Assembly: GCA_017542245.1 (NCBI GenBank) | Contig: JAFXXN010000144.1 | Location: 1-64,000, forward strand | Direction: 5' to 3' | DNA: 64,000 nt | From: Lachnospiraceae bacterium | GTDB taxonomy: Bacteria; Bacillota; Clostridia; Lachnospirales; Lachnospiraceae | Part shown: one piece after another, positions 15,740-24,631 of the stretch | Numbering within the stretch: position 1 is the first letter of the stretch | Layout: each line of letters opens with the position of its first letter | Notes under the pieces: generated by a model | What the model was told of the DNA's origin: nothing | Databases searched by the model: none | What the model saw: the letters and a program-made list of their open reading frames with translations, nothing else | Program-made: the position numbers and the translations under genes

Positions 15740-17753
15740 AGAAGTATCTATAGCCGGAATTTTTGATGGAAATGATAATTTCATATACGAAATCCCTATC
15801 TATCAAAGAAATTATGCCTGGGAAAAGGATGAAATTACTACACTTGTTCAGGATATTTATGATTCCCTTCGAAAAAATCCGGACAAGGTATATTATATTG
15901 GAACTCTTGTATCCTTTCATAAAGGTGATAATGTATTTGAAATCATTGATGGACAACAGCGCCTTACCACTATCCGACTTTTATTGGGAGCATTAGAGCA
16001 AAATAATTTAAAAAGTAAATTAACATATAGGGCACGGAAAAAATCGGATGAAACGTTAAAAGCAATTCCGGCATTCAATATAGATGAGAAGGATGGGGGA
16101 ATTGAAAATGGGTACAAATACGCAAGAACAGCTATAGATGAAATCGTTCCTAAAGATGAGAGGGCTGTTTTCTGTGAGTATTTTAAAAATAAAGTTCATA
16201 TTATTCATTATCAGGTGCCAAAAGATATTGACCTGAATCATTATTTTGAGATTATGAACTCAAGAGGTGAGCAGCTTGAAAAACAAGAGATAGTCAAAGC
16301 AAAGTTAATGCAAAAGCTTGATTCTGATGAGGAAAGAACTGTCTTTAATGCTATTTGGGAATGCTGTAGTGAAATGAACGTATATGTTCAACAGAATATG
16401 ACTAAGCTTGATAAAGAGGCTGTTTTTGGAAAAACTCTGATAGAATTTATTCCAAATAATTTTGAAGATATACAGATACAGTATAAACGTGGGCATGATA
16501 AAGAAACGGAATCATTATCGATAGAAAATATTATAGATTTGAATGTAGGTAATTGGGTTAAACTGGAAGCTGAAATTGAAAAAAAGGATTCTTTCCAGCA
16601 AATAATTGATTTTCCAAACTTTTTATTGATTGTTTTAAAATTTACTCGAATGACAGAACCGGGATTTGATCCTATAAAATTCCAGTTAGATGATAAAGAA
16701 TTATTGAATGAGTTTGATGAAGCTCGTTTTAATGCAGAGACTGTAAGATTATTTGCATTCAATTTGTTAAAGTGCAGATTCTTTCTTGATAACTACATAG
16801 TACATCATTCTAAGGAAGAGGATAACTTTGACAGTAATCCATGGAAACTTCAGGTATGGCATAGGGATGTGGCTTCGAAGAAAACTATGCTGGCCAATCT
16901 CTGTGAAAATAATGAAGAAAATGGGTTCCTTCAGGATAGACTGGCACATTTGCTTTCTATGTTTGAAGTATCATTTACTGCAAGACAAAGGAAAAACTAT
17001 TTATTCTATTGTCTTTTATATTTGATGGGGAAAAAAGAAATAGACCTTTTTAAGTATGCAGAGTTTGTCGAAAAATTGGCCAATAGGTATTTTGCAATGG
17101 TTTATTTGGATAAAAATATGTTAAATGCAATTAATACACCTATCCCGGGCAGTTTTGATGAAGTTATACTGAAGGAGAATAGGCTGAATTGGGATTATTT
17201 TCCACAACCTACAAAGTTTGCATTTGATAATATTTATGGAACAGGTGAAATTAAATCTAATGGAGTGCCGTTATTTATATTCAACTATTTAGACTATAAA
17301 TTATGGAAGCTTTATAGTGTTAAACTACGTGGTAAAGAATATAAAGAAGACCATTATATTCGAAGGGAGTTCTTTGCTCAACTAGGTTGTTCGGATTTTG
17401 GCCAAAAGATTTTTGATCAATTTTATTTTTCCAGAACTCGAAGAAGCTTGGAGCATTATTATCCGCAGGCAAATGCAACAGGGAAAGACGGAGCCCTGAA
17501 TGAAAACCAAATAAATTGCTTAGGTAATTATGCTATGATAGGAAGTGAAGCCAACAGTGCCGGGTCAAATTGGACGCCGTTAACTAAATTGGATCATTAT
17601 TTGGATCAATCAAAGAAGATATCTCAGATAAGTGTAGCTTCAATTAAGTTTATGATTATGATGCAGATGTGTAAAGACAGTCAGAAATGGGATTTTCAAT
17701 CAATTGTGGAACATCAAAATAAAATGGTAGAGATTATTTTAAATACGAAGTAA
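15714..17753 (+). CDS. DUF262-DUF1524 protein (GmrSD-like restriction enzyme)
   Basis: A 679-residue protein with a complete GmrSD layout: IPIYQRNYAW (27-36) and IIDGQQRLTT (77-86) in the DUF262 half, then NSRGEQLEKQEIVKAKL around 182-198. A long helical middle leads to a C-terminal DUF1524 HNH-like nuclease with SLEHYYPQ near residue 580 and INCLGNYAMIGS after it. The His and Asn residues of the HNH site are present. GmrSD enzymes cut modified phage DNA; Nmad proteins later in the island concern modified bases, so a shared theme is possible. The start overlaps the previous gene by 26 nt. Confidence 0.92.
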   Translation: MSKKTLPLKEVSIAGIFDGNDNFIYEIPIYQRNYAWEKDEITTLVQDIYDSLRKNPDKVYYIGTLVSFHKGDNVFEIIDGQQRLTTIRLLLGALEQNNLKSKLTYRARKKSDETLKAIPAFNIDEKDGGIENGYKYARTAIDEIVPKDERAVFCEYFKNKVHIIHYQVPKDIDLNHYFEIMNSRGEQLEKQEIVKAKLMQKLDSDEERTVFNAIWECCSEMNVYVQQNMTKLDKEAVFGKTLIEFIPNNFEDIQIQYKRGHDKETESLSIENIIDLNVGNWVKLEAEIEKKDSFQQIIDFPNFLLIVLKFTRMTEPGFDPIKFQLDDKELLNEFDEARFNAETVRLFAFNLLKCRFFLDNYIVHHSKEEDNFDSNPWKLQVWHRDVASKKTMLANLCENNEENGFLQDRLAHLLSMFEVSFTARQRKNYLFYCLLYLMGKKEIDLFKYAEFVEKLANRYFAMVYLDKNMLNAINTPIPGSFDEVILKENRLNWDYFPQPTKFAFDNIYGTGEIKSNGVPLFIFNYLDYKLWKLYSVKLRGKEYKEDHYIRREFFAQLGCSDFGQKIFDQFYFSRTRRSLEHYYPQANATGKDGALNENQINCLGNYAMIGSEANSAGSNWTPLTKLDHYLDQSKKISQISVASIKFMIMMQMCKDSQKWDFQSIVEHQNKMVEIILNTK

Positions 17754-17898
17754 TACATAATTGCTTTAAAGCAAGTACAATAATCAGTACGGAATATATT
17801 ATGTATTGAATAAGGCTGCCGAGTATATATGCAGAACGATAAAAATCTATATGATTAAAATCAGAAAGTTTGCTAAATCGATAAGATGAGGGTGAATT

Positions 17899-19353
17899 AT
17901 GGATACAGATTATATATACCCTGTAATTGAATTTCTTAAACATAATGATAACAATACAGCTACATTGAGTGATGATGGAGATAATCTGGTGCAGTTCTTA
18001 AAATTGATGAAAGTTTCTGCAAAGGTAGCTTATGTTGAGGCTTCATCAGTATCTTCTTTGTATGCAATAGAACTGGCACCCGGAGTCAGGGTAAGTAAAG
18101 TAACGAGTCTGAAGCATGAATTATCGGTAGAGTTAAAAGCAATAGATATTCAATTCCTTATTCCTATTCCGGGTACTTCTTATTTGGGCATTAGGGCTAT
18201 TAAACCAGATGCACCAGAGGTGTTACTTGGTGATTACTTAATTAATGACTCTTATTTGAAATCAAGAAATAACTTGGAAGTGGTGTTAGGTAGACTATAT
18301 GATGGAAAGCCGGCATATTTTGATTTTAGAAAACTGAATCATCTTTTGATATCCGGAACTACAGGATCAGGTAAGAGCATCTTTATTGATTCAATTATAG
18401 TAAATTTGCTGTATAAATCAAGTCCGGATGAATTAAAACTAATTTTGATAGATACACACGCCCTAAATCTTTTAAGGTTTAATAATCTTCCTCACTTGAT
18501 ATTACCGGTTATTACAGATTGCAAAAAAGCTTGTGCTGCTTTGGCATGGTTATTATCAGAAATGGATTATAGATATCAGGAATTGTCGTATAAAGGAGTA
18601 AAGAATATTGATGCATATAATGTAATGATGAATGAAGAAGGACAAAAAAGAATGCCTGATATATTGATGATTGTAGATGATCTGGCAGATATAATGGCTG
18701 AAGCTGCATATGCAAATGATTTTCAAGCGGATTTAGACAGGCTTTCCGGTATGGCAAGATTTGTAGGAATTCATTTACTTTTATCAATACAAAGACCGTC
18801 TTCTGAGATTGTTTCAAGTACAGTTAAGATGAATATCCCTAACCGCATAGCTTTTAGAACTGTATCAGGTAATGATTCCAGATTAATAATTCAAGTTGGC
18901 GGAGCAGAGCATTTGAATGGAAACGGAGATATGCTTTTTAAACAATTAGGACAACAAGAACCGTTAAGGATTCAAGGGCCATACGTTTCAGATGAAGAGA
19001 TAGATATTGTAGTTGATTTTGTGAAAAGAAATAGTGGTTTTTATACTTTTAGTAAACCGGAAGTTATTTGCCAAAATGTACAAAAAATAGTGATCCCTTC
19101 AGATATTGATAATAGTTTAGATACAAATGATGAGTTTTTAGAAGAGGCAGCGAGACTGATAATAAAAAAACAAAAAGCTTCGGTTGGAATGCTACAGAGA
19201 GAGTTTAGAATTGGCTTTAATCGTACAGCCAAAATCATGGATAAACTTGTCGAATTGGGTGTGGTAGGTCCTGAAGAGTATACTAAGCCAAGAAGGATTT
19301 TAATGAATATGGAAGAATTTGAAAGTATGCTTTTGGAAAGGCCATTTACTTAA
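17899..19353 (+). CDS. Soluble FtsK/SpoIIIE-like DNA translocase
   Basis: A 484-residue protein with the alpha, beta and gamma parts of FtsK but no membrane domain or linker. The alpha segment includes LAPGVRVSKVTSL (59-71). The RecA motor has Walker A GTTGSGKS (153-160) and Walker B ILMIVDDLAD (255-264). The C-terminal 70 residues are a gamma-type winged helix (GMLQREFRIGFNRTAKIMDK). The usual IDPKMVEL segment of FtsK reads IDTHALNL here. FtsK pumps double-stranded DNA. A cytosolic version in an accessory locus suggests mobile-element transfer or a defence translocase rather than chromosome segregation. It lies 18 nt before the exonuclease gene. Confidence 0.92.
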   Translation: MDTDYIYPVIEFLKHNDNNTATLSDDGDNLVQFLKLMKVSAKVAYVEASSVSSLYAIELAPGVRVSKVTSLKHELSVELKAIDIQFLIPIPGTSYLGIRAIKPDAPEVLLGDYLINDSYLKSRNNLEVVLGRLYDGKPAYFDFRKLNHLLISGTTGSGKSIFIDSIIVNLLYKSSPDELKLILIDTHALNLLRFNNLPHLILPVITDCKKACAALAWLLSEMDYRYQELSYKGVKNIDAYNVMMNEEGQKRMPDILMIVDDLADIMAEAAYANDFQADLDRLSGMARFVGIHLLLSIQRPSSEIVSSTVKMNIPNRIAFRTVSGNDSRLIIQVGGAEHLNGNGDMLFKQLGQQEPLRIQGPYVSDEEIDIVVDFVKRNSGFYTFSKPEVICQNVQKIVIPSDIDNSLDTNDEFLEEAARLIIKKQKASVGMLQREFRIGFNRTAKIMDKLVELGVVGPEEYTKPRRILMNMEEFESMLLERPFT

Positions 19354-19371
19354 TATATGGAGAAAGAGATT

Positions 19372-20076
19372 ATGCTTTCAGCAAATATGGGAAAGAAACT
19401 GAATATATATGTAAAGGACTATGTGGTTTTTGACCTTGAGACTACAGGAACTTCTTGTACCGGTGATGAAGTGGTGGAAATATCTGCTATAAAGGTGCAA
19501 GACGGTCGGGTGGTTGAGGAGTTTTCTACACTTGTAAATCCTCAGATACCGATTCCTTTCTGGGCAACGGATGTAAATGGAATCACTGACAAAATGGTAG
19601 CCAATGCTCCGACTTTTGATAAGGCGTTGGCTGATTTTCTTACCTTTGTCGGTGATATGGTTCTTGTAGGACATAACATCCATACGTTTGATATGAAGTT
19701 TATCTGCAGGGATGCTGTTAAGTATTTCGGTAAGACTATCGGAAATGATTATATTGATACGCTTCCACTGGCTCGGATCTATCTGCCGCAACTGGGACAT
19801 CATACACTTACAGGTCTTGCTCGATATTACGGTATCAGTATTTCTGGGGCTCACAGGGCCTTGAATGACTGCCGTATGAACCAGCAGATTTTTGAGCGAC
19901 TTGCTGAGGAGATGAAGAATCCGTCGGAAGAAGCGAAGAAAGTAAAGAAGTGTCCGAGGTGTGGCAGCCCTTTGAAGCTCCGTAGTGGAAAATTTGGTAA
20001 ATTCTGGGGATGTACTTCTTATCCTAACTGCAGATATACAAAAGATGCCGAGGAAAATTCAATATACGAGGAGTAG
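19372..20076 (+). CDS. DEDDh 3'-5' exonuclease with C-terminal topoisomerase-type zinc ribbon
   Basis: The ATG at 19372 is preferred over the one at 19357: GGAG lies 9 nt before it, and a duplicated fragment at 25670 begins with the same MLSxNMGKKLNIYV. The 234-residue protein has ExoI VVFDLETTG (D21, E23), ExoII HNIHTFDMKF and ExoIII HRALNDC, the DnaQ/PolC-epsilon pattern. The last 50 residues form a four-Cys zinc ribbon (CPRCGSPLKLR...FWGCTSYPNC) as at the tail of topoisomerase I, probably for gripping single-stranded DNA. Single-strand trimming next to a DNA pump is plausible. Confidence 0.93.
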   Translation: MLSANMGKKLNIYVKDYVVFDLETTGTSCTGDEVVEISAIKVQDGRVVEEFSTLVNPQIPIPFWATDVNGITDKMVANAPTFDKALADFLTFVGDMVLVGHNIHTFDMKFICRDAVKYFGKTIGNDYIDTLPLARIYLPQLGHHTLTGLARYYGISISGAHRALNDCRMNQQIFERLAEEMKNPSEEAKKVKKCPRCGSPLKLRSGKFGKFWGCTSYPNCRYTKDAEENSIYEE

Positions 20077-20168
20077 ATGCGATTCATTTTTAGTTTAGCG
20101 TATATGAATCATTATTATGATAATAGTATATATTTATCAGAGTTAATTTTGTGATTTTGAGGTAGGGT

Positions 20169-21149
20169 GTGAAAGATATAAATCGGGACAAAACGATTGT
20201 TAAAGCAAAATCAGAATATGAACTCCTTCAGGAAGAGATTCAGAGGCTTCAAACAGAGATAGCTAATCTCATGGCAGAAAGAGATGATCTTATCTGTCGT
20301 GAGTGCAAGGAGATTGCCGCTGATTATGATGAAAAGATAGGACAGTTGGAGCTTGAAGTTTTGCATGCTCAAATAGAGCTTCATAAGCTGAAAGCTATTA
20401 TTGAGATGCTCCAAGCCAGCATTAACCTGCAGAAAGAATTGGATGAAGCATATGCTAGGCTAGAAGCAGAGAAAAAGGCTGCTCAGTTTGAAGAAGAACT
20501 GAACAGAAAAGCTGAAGAAGCAAAAAGTAACAGGGAATTCAAAAAGAGCGAGGAAGAAAAGGAAGAAGAATGGCAGCGGGAACAAGAGCAAAAAGAGCAG
20601 GAACGTAAGGAAAGAAAAGAGAGCGAAGCCAAAGAGAAAAAAGAAAACGGTACAGAAAAAGAGGAAGAACGTACCGAAGATTCCGAAGCCGAGAGAAAGT
20701 ACAAGTCCAGAACGGATGAGATGAAAGCTCTATACCGAAAGATAGTGAAAGTACTTCATCCGGATGTCAACCCTGATATAACGGAAAAAGAGAATGATAT
20801 GCTGATAGAGGCGACAACAGCCTATAGGGAAGGTGATCTTGAAACACTTCGTAAAATAGCAGCTATGATTGATTCCGGTGCAGTGGGCGACGGCAATGTT
20901 TTTGACGAGGAGTTTGATTTAGAAAGACTTCGTGAGATTGTTGAAGAATTAAAGAGATGTGTTACAGTACTGCAGATGGAAATATACGGGATAAAGACTT
21001 CATTTCCTTATAACATGAAGGATTTCCTGGCAGATGAGCAGGCTGTAGTAGAAAGACAGATAGAACTTAGGAACATATTGAAGGAGACCACAGAGGATAT
21101 AGTTAGGCTTGAGAAGCGTATTGATGAGATGACTAAGGGAAAATATTAG
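20169..21149 (+). CDS. Coiled-coil protein with J-like domain
   Basis: A 326-residue protein with a GTG start after GAGG. Residues 15-110 and 115-180 are strongly coiled-coil, the second stretch being extremely Glu/Lys/Arg-rich. At 183-235 a J-like domain appears: MKALYRKIVKVLHPDVN, with the diagnostic HPD at 197-199 and a following helix. J domains stimulate Hsp70 ATPase, but here no DnaJ zinc or substrate domains exist, so it may be a specialised adaptor. The C-terminus is again helical. It lies 13 nt before the HIRAN gene and is probably co-transcribed with it. HPD is seen directly; chaperone linkage is inference. Confidence 0.8.
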   Translation: MKDINRDKTIVKAKSEYELLQEEIQRLQTEIANLMAERDDLICRECKEIAADYDEKIGQLELEVLHAQIELHKLKAIIEMLQASINLQKELDEAYARLEAEKKAAQFEEELNRKAEEAKSNREFKKSEEEKEEEWQREQEQKEQERKERKESEAKEKKENGTEKEEERTEDSEAERKYKSRTDEMKALYRKIVKVLHPDVNPDITEKENDMLIEATTAYREGDLETLRKIAAMIDSGAVGDGNVFDEEFDLERLREIVEELKRCVTVLQMEIYGIKTSFPYNMKDFLADEQAVVERQIELRNILKETTEDIVRLEKRIDEMTKGKY

Positions 21150-21162
21150 GGAGGTGTTCTTT

Positions 21163-22026
21163 ATGGGAAAGAGGAATGGGACTGAACTGAGTACCATTAC
21201 ATCATCCGAACTGTCGTCCGTCATATATAGTCCGCTTGGGGAGACGATAAAGAATCCGTTTTCGAGAGAGATATTTCTTCTTGGGGTAAGAGTTGCAGGC
21301 TTAAGATATAGGGATAATATCGATGAACTGCTTAAGAACCTAAAAGTAGGGGATAAAGTAATTTTTGTCCGTGAACCGGAGAATGAATATGATGACTTTG
21401 CCATCATGATACTGAATGAGGATAAAGTGAAACTGGGGTATGTTCCCAGAGTTAATAACGAAATTCCTGTTAGGCTGATGGATGCGGGCATGAAACTATC
21501 CGGAAAGGTTTCAAGGATAAAAGAACCTGAAGAGGATATATATCCTTGGGATGCACTTTACGTTGATATATTTCTGGATGAAAACAGTAATGCGTTATTG
21601 CCTGAATTTGGTAAGCAACAAGAAGGTCAGGATAACGGATTTCCATCAAAGATATCCGGATTTCTGCATACTACATTTTCAAGTGAGATGAACAGGCCGT
21701 TTTCACGGGAGATATTTTTAGCTAATTTTCCGGCAATGGAAAGCCATAGGATACAGAACTTGCAAAGAGTTTTGTGCAAGATGAAAGTAGGCGACAGGGT
21801 ATTGCTTCGCAGGGAGCCGGACAATGAAAAAAATGATATGGCAATTATCGTATTGAACAAACGAAAGCGTAGGTTGGGATATATCCCTCGCTCTCATAGT
21901 ACTATTCTTGCAAGGCTCATGGATGCCGGCAAACATATTTATGGCATTGCATACAAGATAGATAATGAAAAGAACGGTGTTTGGTCTCGTAACATGATTG
22001 TTATTGATGTTTATATGGAGGTCTGA
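21163..22026 (+). CDS. Double HIRAN-domain protein
   Basis: The start ATG lies 8 nt after GGGAGG. Two related domains of about 85 residues are visible. One is at 33-118 (FSREIFLLGVRVAG, then LKVGDKVIFVREPENEYDDF and LGYVPR). The other is at about 180-265 (FSREIFLANFPAM, MKVGDRVLLRREPDNEKNDM, LGYIPR). Both match HIRAN, a domain known from HLTF/Rad5 helicases that holds the 3' end of single-stranded DNA, and in bacteria often found alone beside nucleases. There is no helicase or nuclease here; the protein probably recognises DNA ends for the exonuclease or translocase encoded upstream. Confidence 0.9.
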   Translation: MGKRNGTELSTITSSELSSVIYSPLGETIKNPFSREIFLLGVRVAGLRYRDNIDELLKNLKVGDKVIFVREPENEYDDFAIMILNEDKVKLGYVPRVNNEIPVRLMDAGMKLSGKVSRIKEPEEDIYPWDALYVDIFLDENSNALLPEFGKQQEGQDNGFPSKISGFLHTTFSSEMNRPFSREIFLANFPAMESHRIQNLQRVLCKMKVGDRVLLRREPDNEKNDMAIIVLNKRKRRLGYIPRSHSTILARLMDAGKHIYGIAYKIDNEKNGVWSRNMIVIDVYMEV

Positions 22027-22221
22027 TATAAAGGGAATCTGTCAGTCACTAGGGATATAGAATTTGAAATATAAATTGATGCTGTTTTTGAAATAAGAGG
22101 ATAAAAACAAATGCAATGATAAATATTTAATAAATTCTCAGTAATAGTTTTTGAAAAAAGCATATAATATTATATGAAATGAAGTATAGACAAAATAATT
22201 AATGAAGGATGGGTATGTAAT

Positions 22222-22638
22222 ATGTTTGATAATATAGGGACAAAAATAAAAAACTTAGCTAAAACTGTATGTGCAGTGGGTATGTTTTTCTCAATTTTAG
22301 GTGGAGGAGCCTTATGTTTTAGTGCGCTTGATAGAGATAATGTTGCTTTATTTGTATTGGGTATTTTATTAGCCGTTGCGGGGTGTATTCTATCTTGGGT
22401 ATCAGTTTTTTATTTATATGGGTTTGGAGAAATGGTGGATAAGACTTGCTCAATAGAGAGTTTGCTTAGACAAGAATTTGCAAAGAAAGACGATTTCAGC
22501 TCAAATGTCATATATGAGGGTGTAAATGTAAATGCTGATAAAGAGAAAACAATAAATACTATAATATGTCCTAATTGCGGAACAGTAAATGAGAATGAAG
22601 ATTATTATTGCAAAAAATGTAAAACAAAACTTAGATAA
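22222..22638 (+). CDS. Membrane protein with C-terminal zinc ribbon
   Basis: A 138-residue protein with two membrane helices at about residues 14-36 (VCAVGMFFSILGGGALCFSA) and 42-66 (ALFVLGILLAVAGCILSWVS). A short polar linker leads to a four-Cys ribbon (CPNCGTVNENEDYYCKKCKTKLR spacing C-x2-C...C-x2-C). Such proteins are common in Firmicutes and of unknown role. SD GAAGGATGGG upstream. It stands alone after the HIRAN gene, in AT-rich sequence. Confidence 0.8.
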   Translation: MFDNIGTKIKNLAKTVCAVGMFFSILGGGALCFSALDRDNVALFVLGILLAVAGCILSWVSVFYLYGFGEMVDKTCSIESLLRQEFAKKDDFSSNVIYEGVNVNADKEKTINTIICPNCGTVNENEDYYCKKCKTKLR

Positions 22639-22673
22639 TTATATAATAGAAGCATTTTTTTGAGGTGTAATAA

Positions 22674-22863
22674 ATGAGGAATGGGATTCTTTTATTGACC
22701 TGATTGTAAATGCGGCTAAATATTCAAAAATTATGGAAGAAATGTTGCAGAAAGCAGGAAAAAGGATAGAAAGCATTACTATATGCTTGAAAAACAACTT
22801 ATATAAAAGAACTATCATTTTGAAACAATATGGCTTGGTTATGAAAGCGTTGTTGGTATTCAT
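22674..22863 (+). pseudogene. Frameshifted small gene remnant
   Basis: An SD (GAGGTG) and ATG at 22674 start a frame that stops after nine codons. Shifting one base right after the start gives EWDSFIDLIVNAAKYSKIM, then EEMLQKAGK, a credible helical protein. A second shift near 22770 would restore YYMLEKQLI. It is best read as a decayed gene with at least two frameshifts. Confidence 0.4.
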
Positions 22864-22878
22864 TTTGGAGAATTAGCA

Positions 22879-23610
22879 ATGAAAATAATTCCTAATATCA
22901 ATTCAGAAGATATTATCTATACCTATAAAGAACAAGTGTTTACTGGTTTCGCACCTTGCTTTCAAGACGGTATATATTCGTTAGCCTGTTGTAAAGGTGC
23001 TATGAATGGAAAAGGTATGAGACAGAGCATTTGCAAAACTATTGATTCTGGTAAAACTGTCTGGGTTATGGCTATTGCGGGGTGTGATATAAAGCACAGT
23101 AATAACAATACTTCAGGAATATCATATGAACCGGGAGACGCTTTATATTTAGCAAGGATTGATAAAATATGTACATGGTACGAATATTCTACGTTGGACA
23201 ACTATTGCAAAAGAAAAGATTCTTATTATGTTCTTAAGGACGGGATGGTTGATTGGAGAAAAATACAGGACAACCTTCATTCTAATGAAATTAATAAACT
23301 GACTGATTGCGGTATTGGTTTACGCAATTTAAAAGGCAGAACTGAGGCGGATATTTTTAAAAATGACAAGCAAATTTTGTTAGCTAAAGAATACTATGTA
23401 TTTGATAAAGGACAACGATTATCCGGAGTGGATGTATATAAAACGATAGATGTAAACCGTGGGTATAGTTATATTGAAAAAACAAAGCCTAGCAGAACAA
23501 GTATTCTAAAAGAATTTTTGAAAAGGAATCATTCGTTTAAGTTTTGTGGCGGAAAGGATCCGTTTACAGATACGGCGTTAACTAAAGAAGGCGGTTGTAG
23601 ACGAAAGTAA
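22879..23610 (+). CDS. Nmad2-like protein (nucleotide modification associated domain 2)
   Basis: A 243-residue protein whose N-terminal third matches the Nmad2 pattern: TGFAPCFQDGIYSLACCKG at about 22-40, then VWVMAIAG, then a YLARIDKI strand. Nmad domains were predicted by comparative genomics to act with systems that make or read modified DNA bases; biochemistry is scarce. SD TTTGGAGA lies 8 nt before ATG. The C-terminus (GGCRRK) overlaps sequence that reappears before the Nmad3 gene at 25716, suggesting the two genes were once adjacent and overlapping. It is probably cytoplasmic. Confidence 0.75.
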   Translation: MKIIPNINSEDIIYTYKEQVFTGFAPCFQDGIYSLACCKGAMNGKGMRQSICKTIDSGKTVWVMAIAGCDIKHSNNNTSGISYEPGDALYLARIDKICTWYEYSTLDNYCKRKDSYYVLKDGMVDWRKIQDNLHSNEINKLTDCGIGLRNLKGRTEADIFKNDKQILLAKEYYVFDKGQRLSGVDVYKTIDVNRGYSYIEKTKPSRTSILKEFLKRNHSFKFCGGKDPFTDTALTKEGGCRRK

Positions 23611-23651
23611 TACTATAAAGAAAAGGTTTTGATAATTCATTTGGTGGTTCA
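23584..23651 (+). repeat. Direct repeat, left copy: old nmad2/nmad3 junction
   Basis: It matches 25716-25783 over 68 bp with scattered differences. It contains the end of nmad2 and the beginning of an nmad3 frame (ACG AAA GTA ATA CTA), which here hits a TAA where the right copy has TCA. Confidence 0.8.
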
Positions 23652-23694
23652 ATTAGAAATAATTTTGAAAAGAACTGAAGAGGAGTGTGGTATA

Positions 23695-24558
23695 ATGGAA
23701 ATATCATGTAAAGAAGACGTGAATCAGAAGATTATCTTAAAAGATATTATTGGTCTATCAGATGCAGATATTAAGAATACAAAAATAAGACTTATAAATA
23801 ATTATGAGAATGTAAATGTTATTGATTTATTTTTAAATAATCCTGAAGAGATTAACACAAATTGGTTATTTTGGAATTATAGTAGAGCAGAGTTTAAAGA
23901 AGGTCAGGTAATAATTGGTTTATGTAGGATGGACAATGGTGATGATTTTTATCTGCTTACCACTATAAAGAGGATTACTAAAGATCTTAATGTGAGAAAT
24001 GGCATAGCCTATGAAGGTGTTGAATTAGCTGAATACAAAAAATACTATGGCAGAGTGATAGTAAAATATCATAATACTGTCCAAAATATGGTTAGATGGG
24101 CAGATAAGCTTATTAAAGAAATTGAGGTGTCAGAAGTATTATCATCATTTTATGAAGGAAAGAGTTTTCCGGGTTATGATAAAGTATGTTTGAAATATAA
24201 TGAACTGAGAGTAATAATTGAAAATAATAAAACTGATTGGGTGAATGCTCTTTCAAATCAAAAAGCTGTTTATTTGATAACCGACCTTAATACCGGGAAG
24301 TTATATGTAGGGTCAGCTACATCGGATAAAGGGATGTTACTTGATAGATGGAAAAACTATGTTTCTAACGGGCACGGTGGAAATAAGGAGCTTAAAGAAA
24401 TAGTTGAAAAACAAGGCTTTGATTATGTTAAGCTTAATTTTCAATACACTATTATTGAAAATTATAATGCTAAAATTGAAGATAAGGTCATTTTGGAAAG
24501 AGAATCCTATTGGAAGGAAGCCTTAGATTCAAGAATTCACGGAATGAATTGTAATTAG
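23695..24558 (+). CDS. GIY-YIG nuclease family protein
   Basis: A 287-residue protein; ATG follows GAGGAG at about 9 nt. The C-terminal 100 residues are a GIY-YIG nuclease: KAVYLITDLNTGKLYVGSAT supplies the VYL and YVG halves, followed by LLDRWKNYVSNGHGG (Arg helix), NKELKEIV and a Glu in LERESYWKEAL. The N-terminal 170 residues form an alpha/beta domain without a name I can give (WLFWNYSRAEFKEGQVIIGL). GIY-YIG enzymes cut DNA in repair, recombination and restriction. It lies between the two repeat copies, so it looks like inserted cargo. Confidence 0.87.
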   Translation: MEISCKEDVNQKIILKDIIGLSDADIKNTKIRLINNYENVNVIDLFLNNPEEINTNWLFWNYSRAEFKEGQVIIGLCRMDNGDDFYLLTTIKRITKDLNVRNGIAYEGVELAEYKKYYGRVIVKYHNTVQNMVRWADKLIKEIEVSEVLSSFYEGKSFPGYDKVCLKYNELRVIIENNKTDWVNALSNQKAVYLITDLNTGKLYVGSATSDKGMLLDRWKNYVSNGHGGNKELKEIVEKQGFDYVKLNFQYTIIENYNAKIEDKVILERESYWKEALDSRIHGMNCN

Positions 24559-24631
24559 TGAGTATACATCGTATATAAAAATTTGTAATTTTATGGCACA
24601 TAAGGTCATCTATGAATTATATTGGAGAAAT

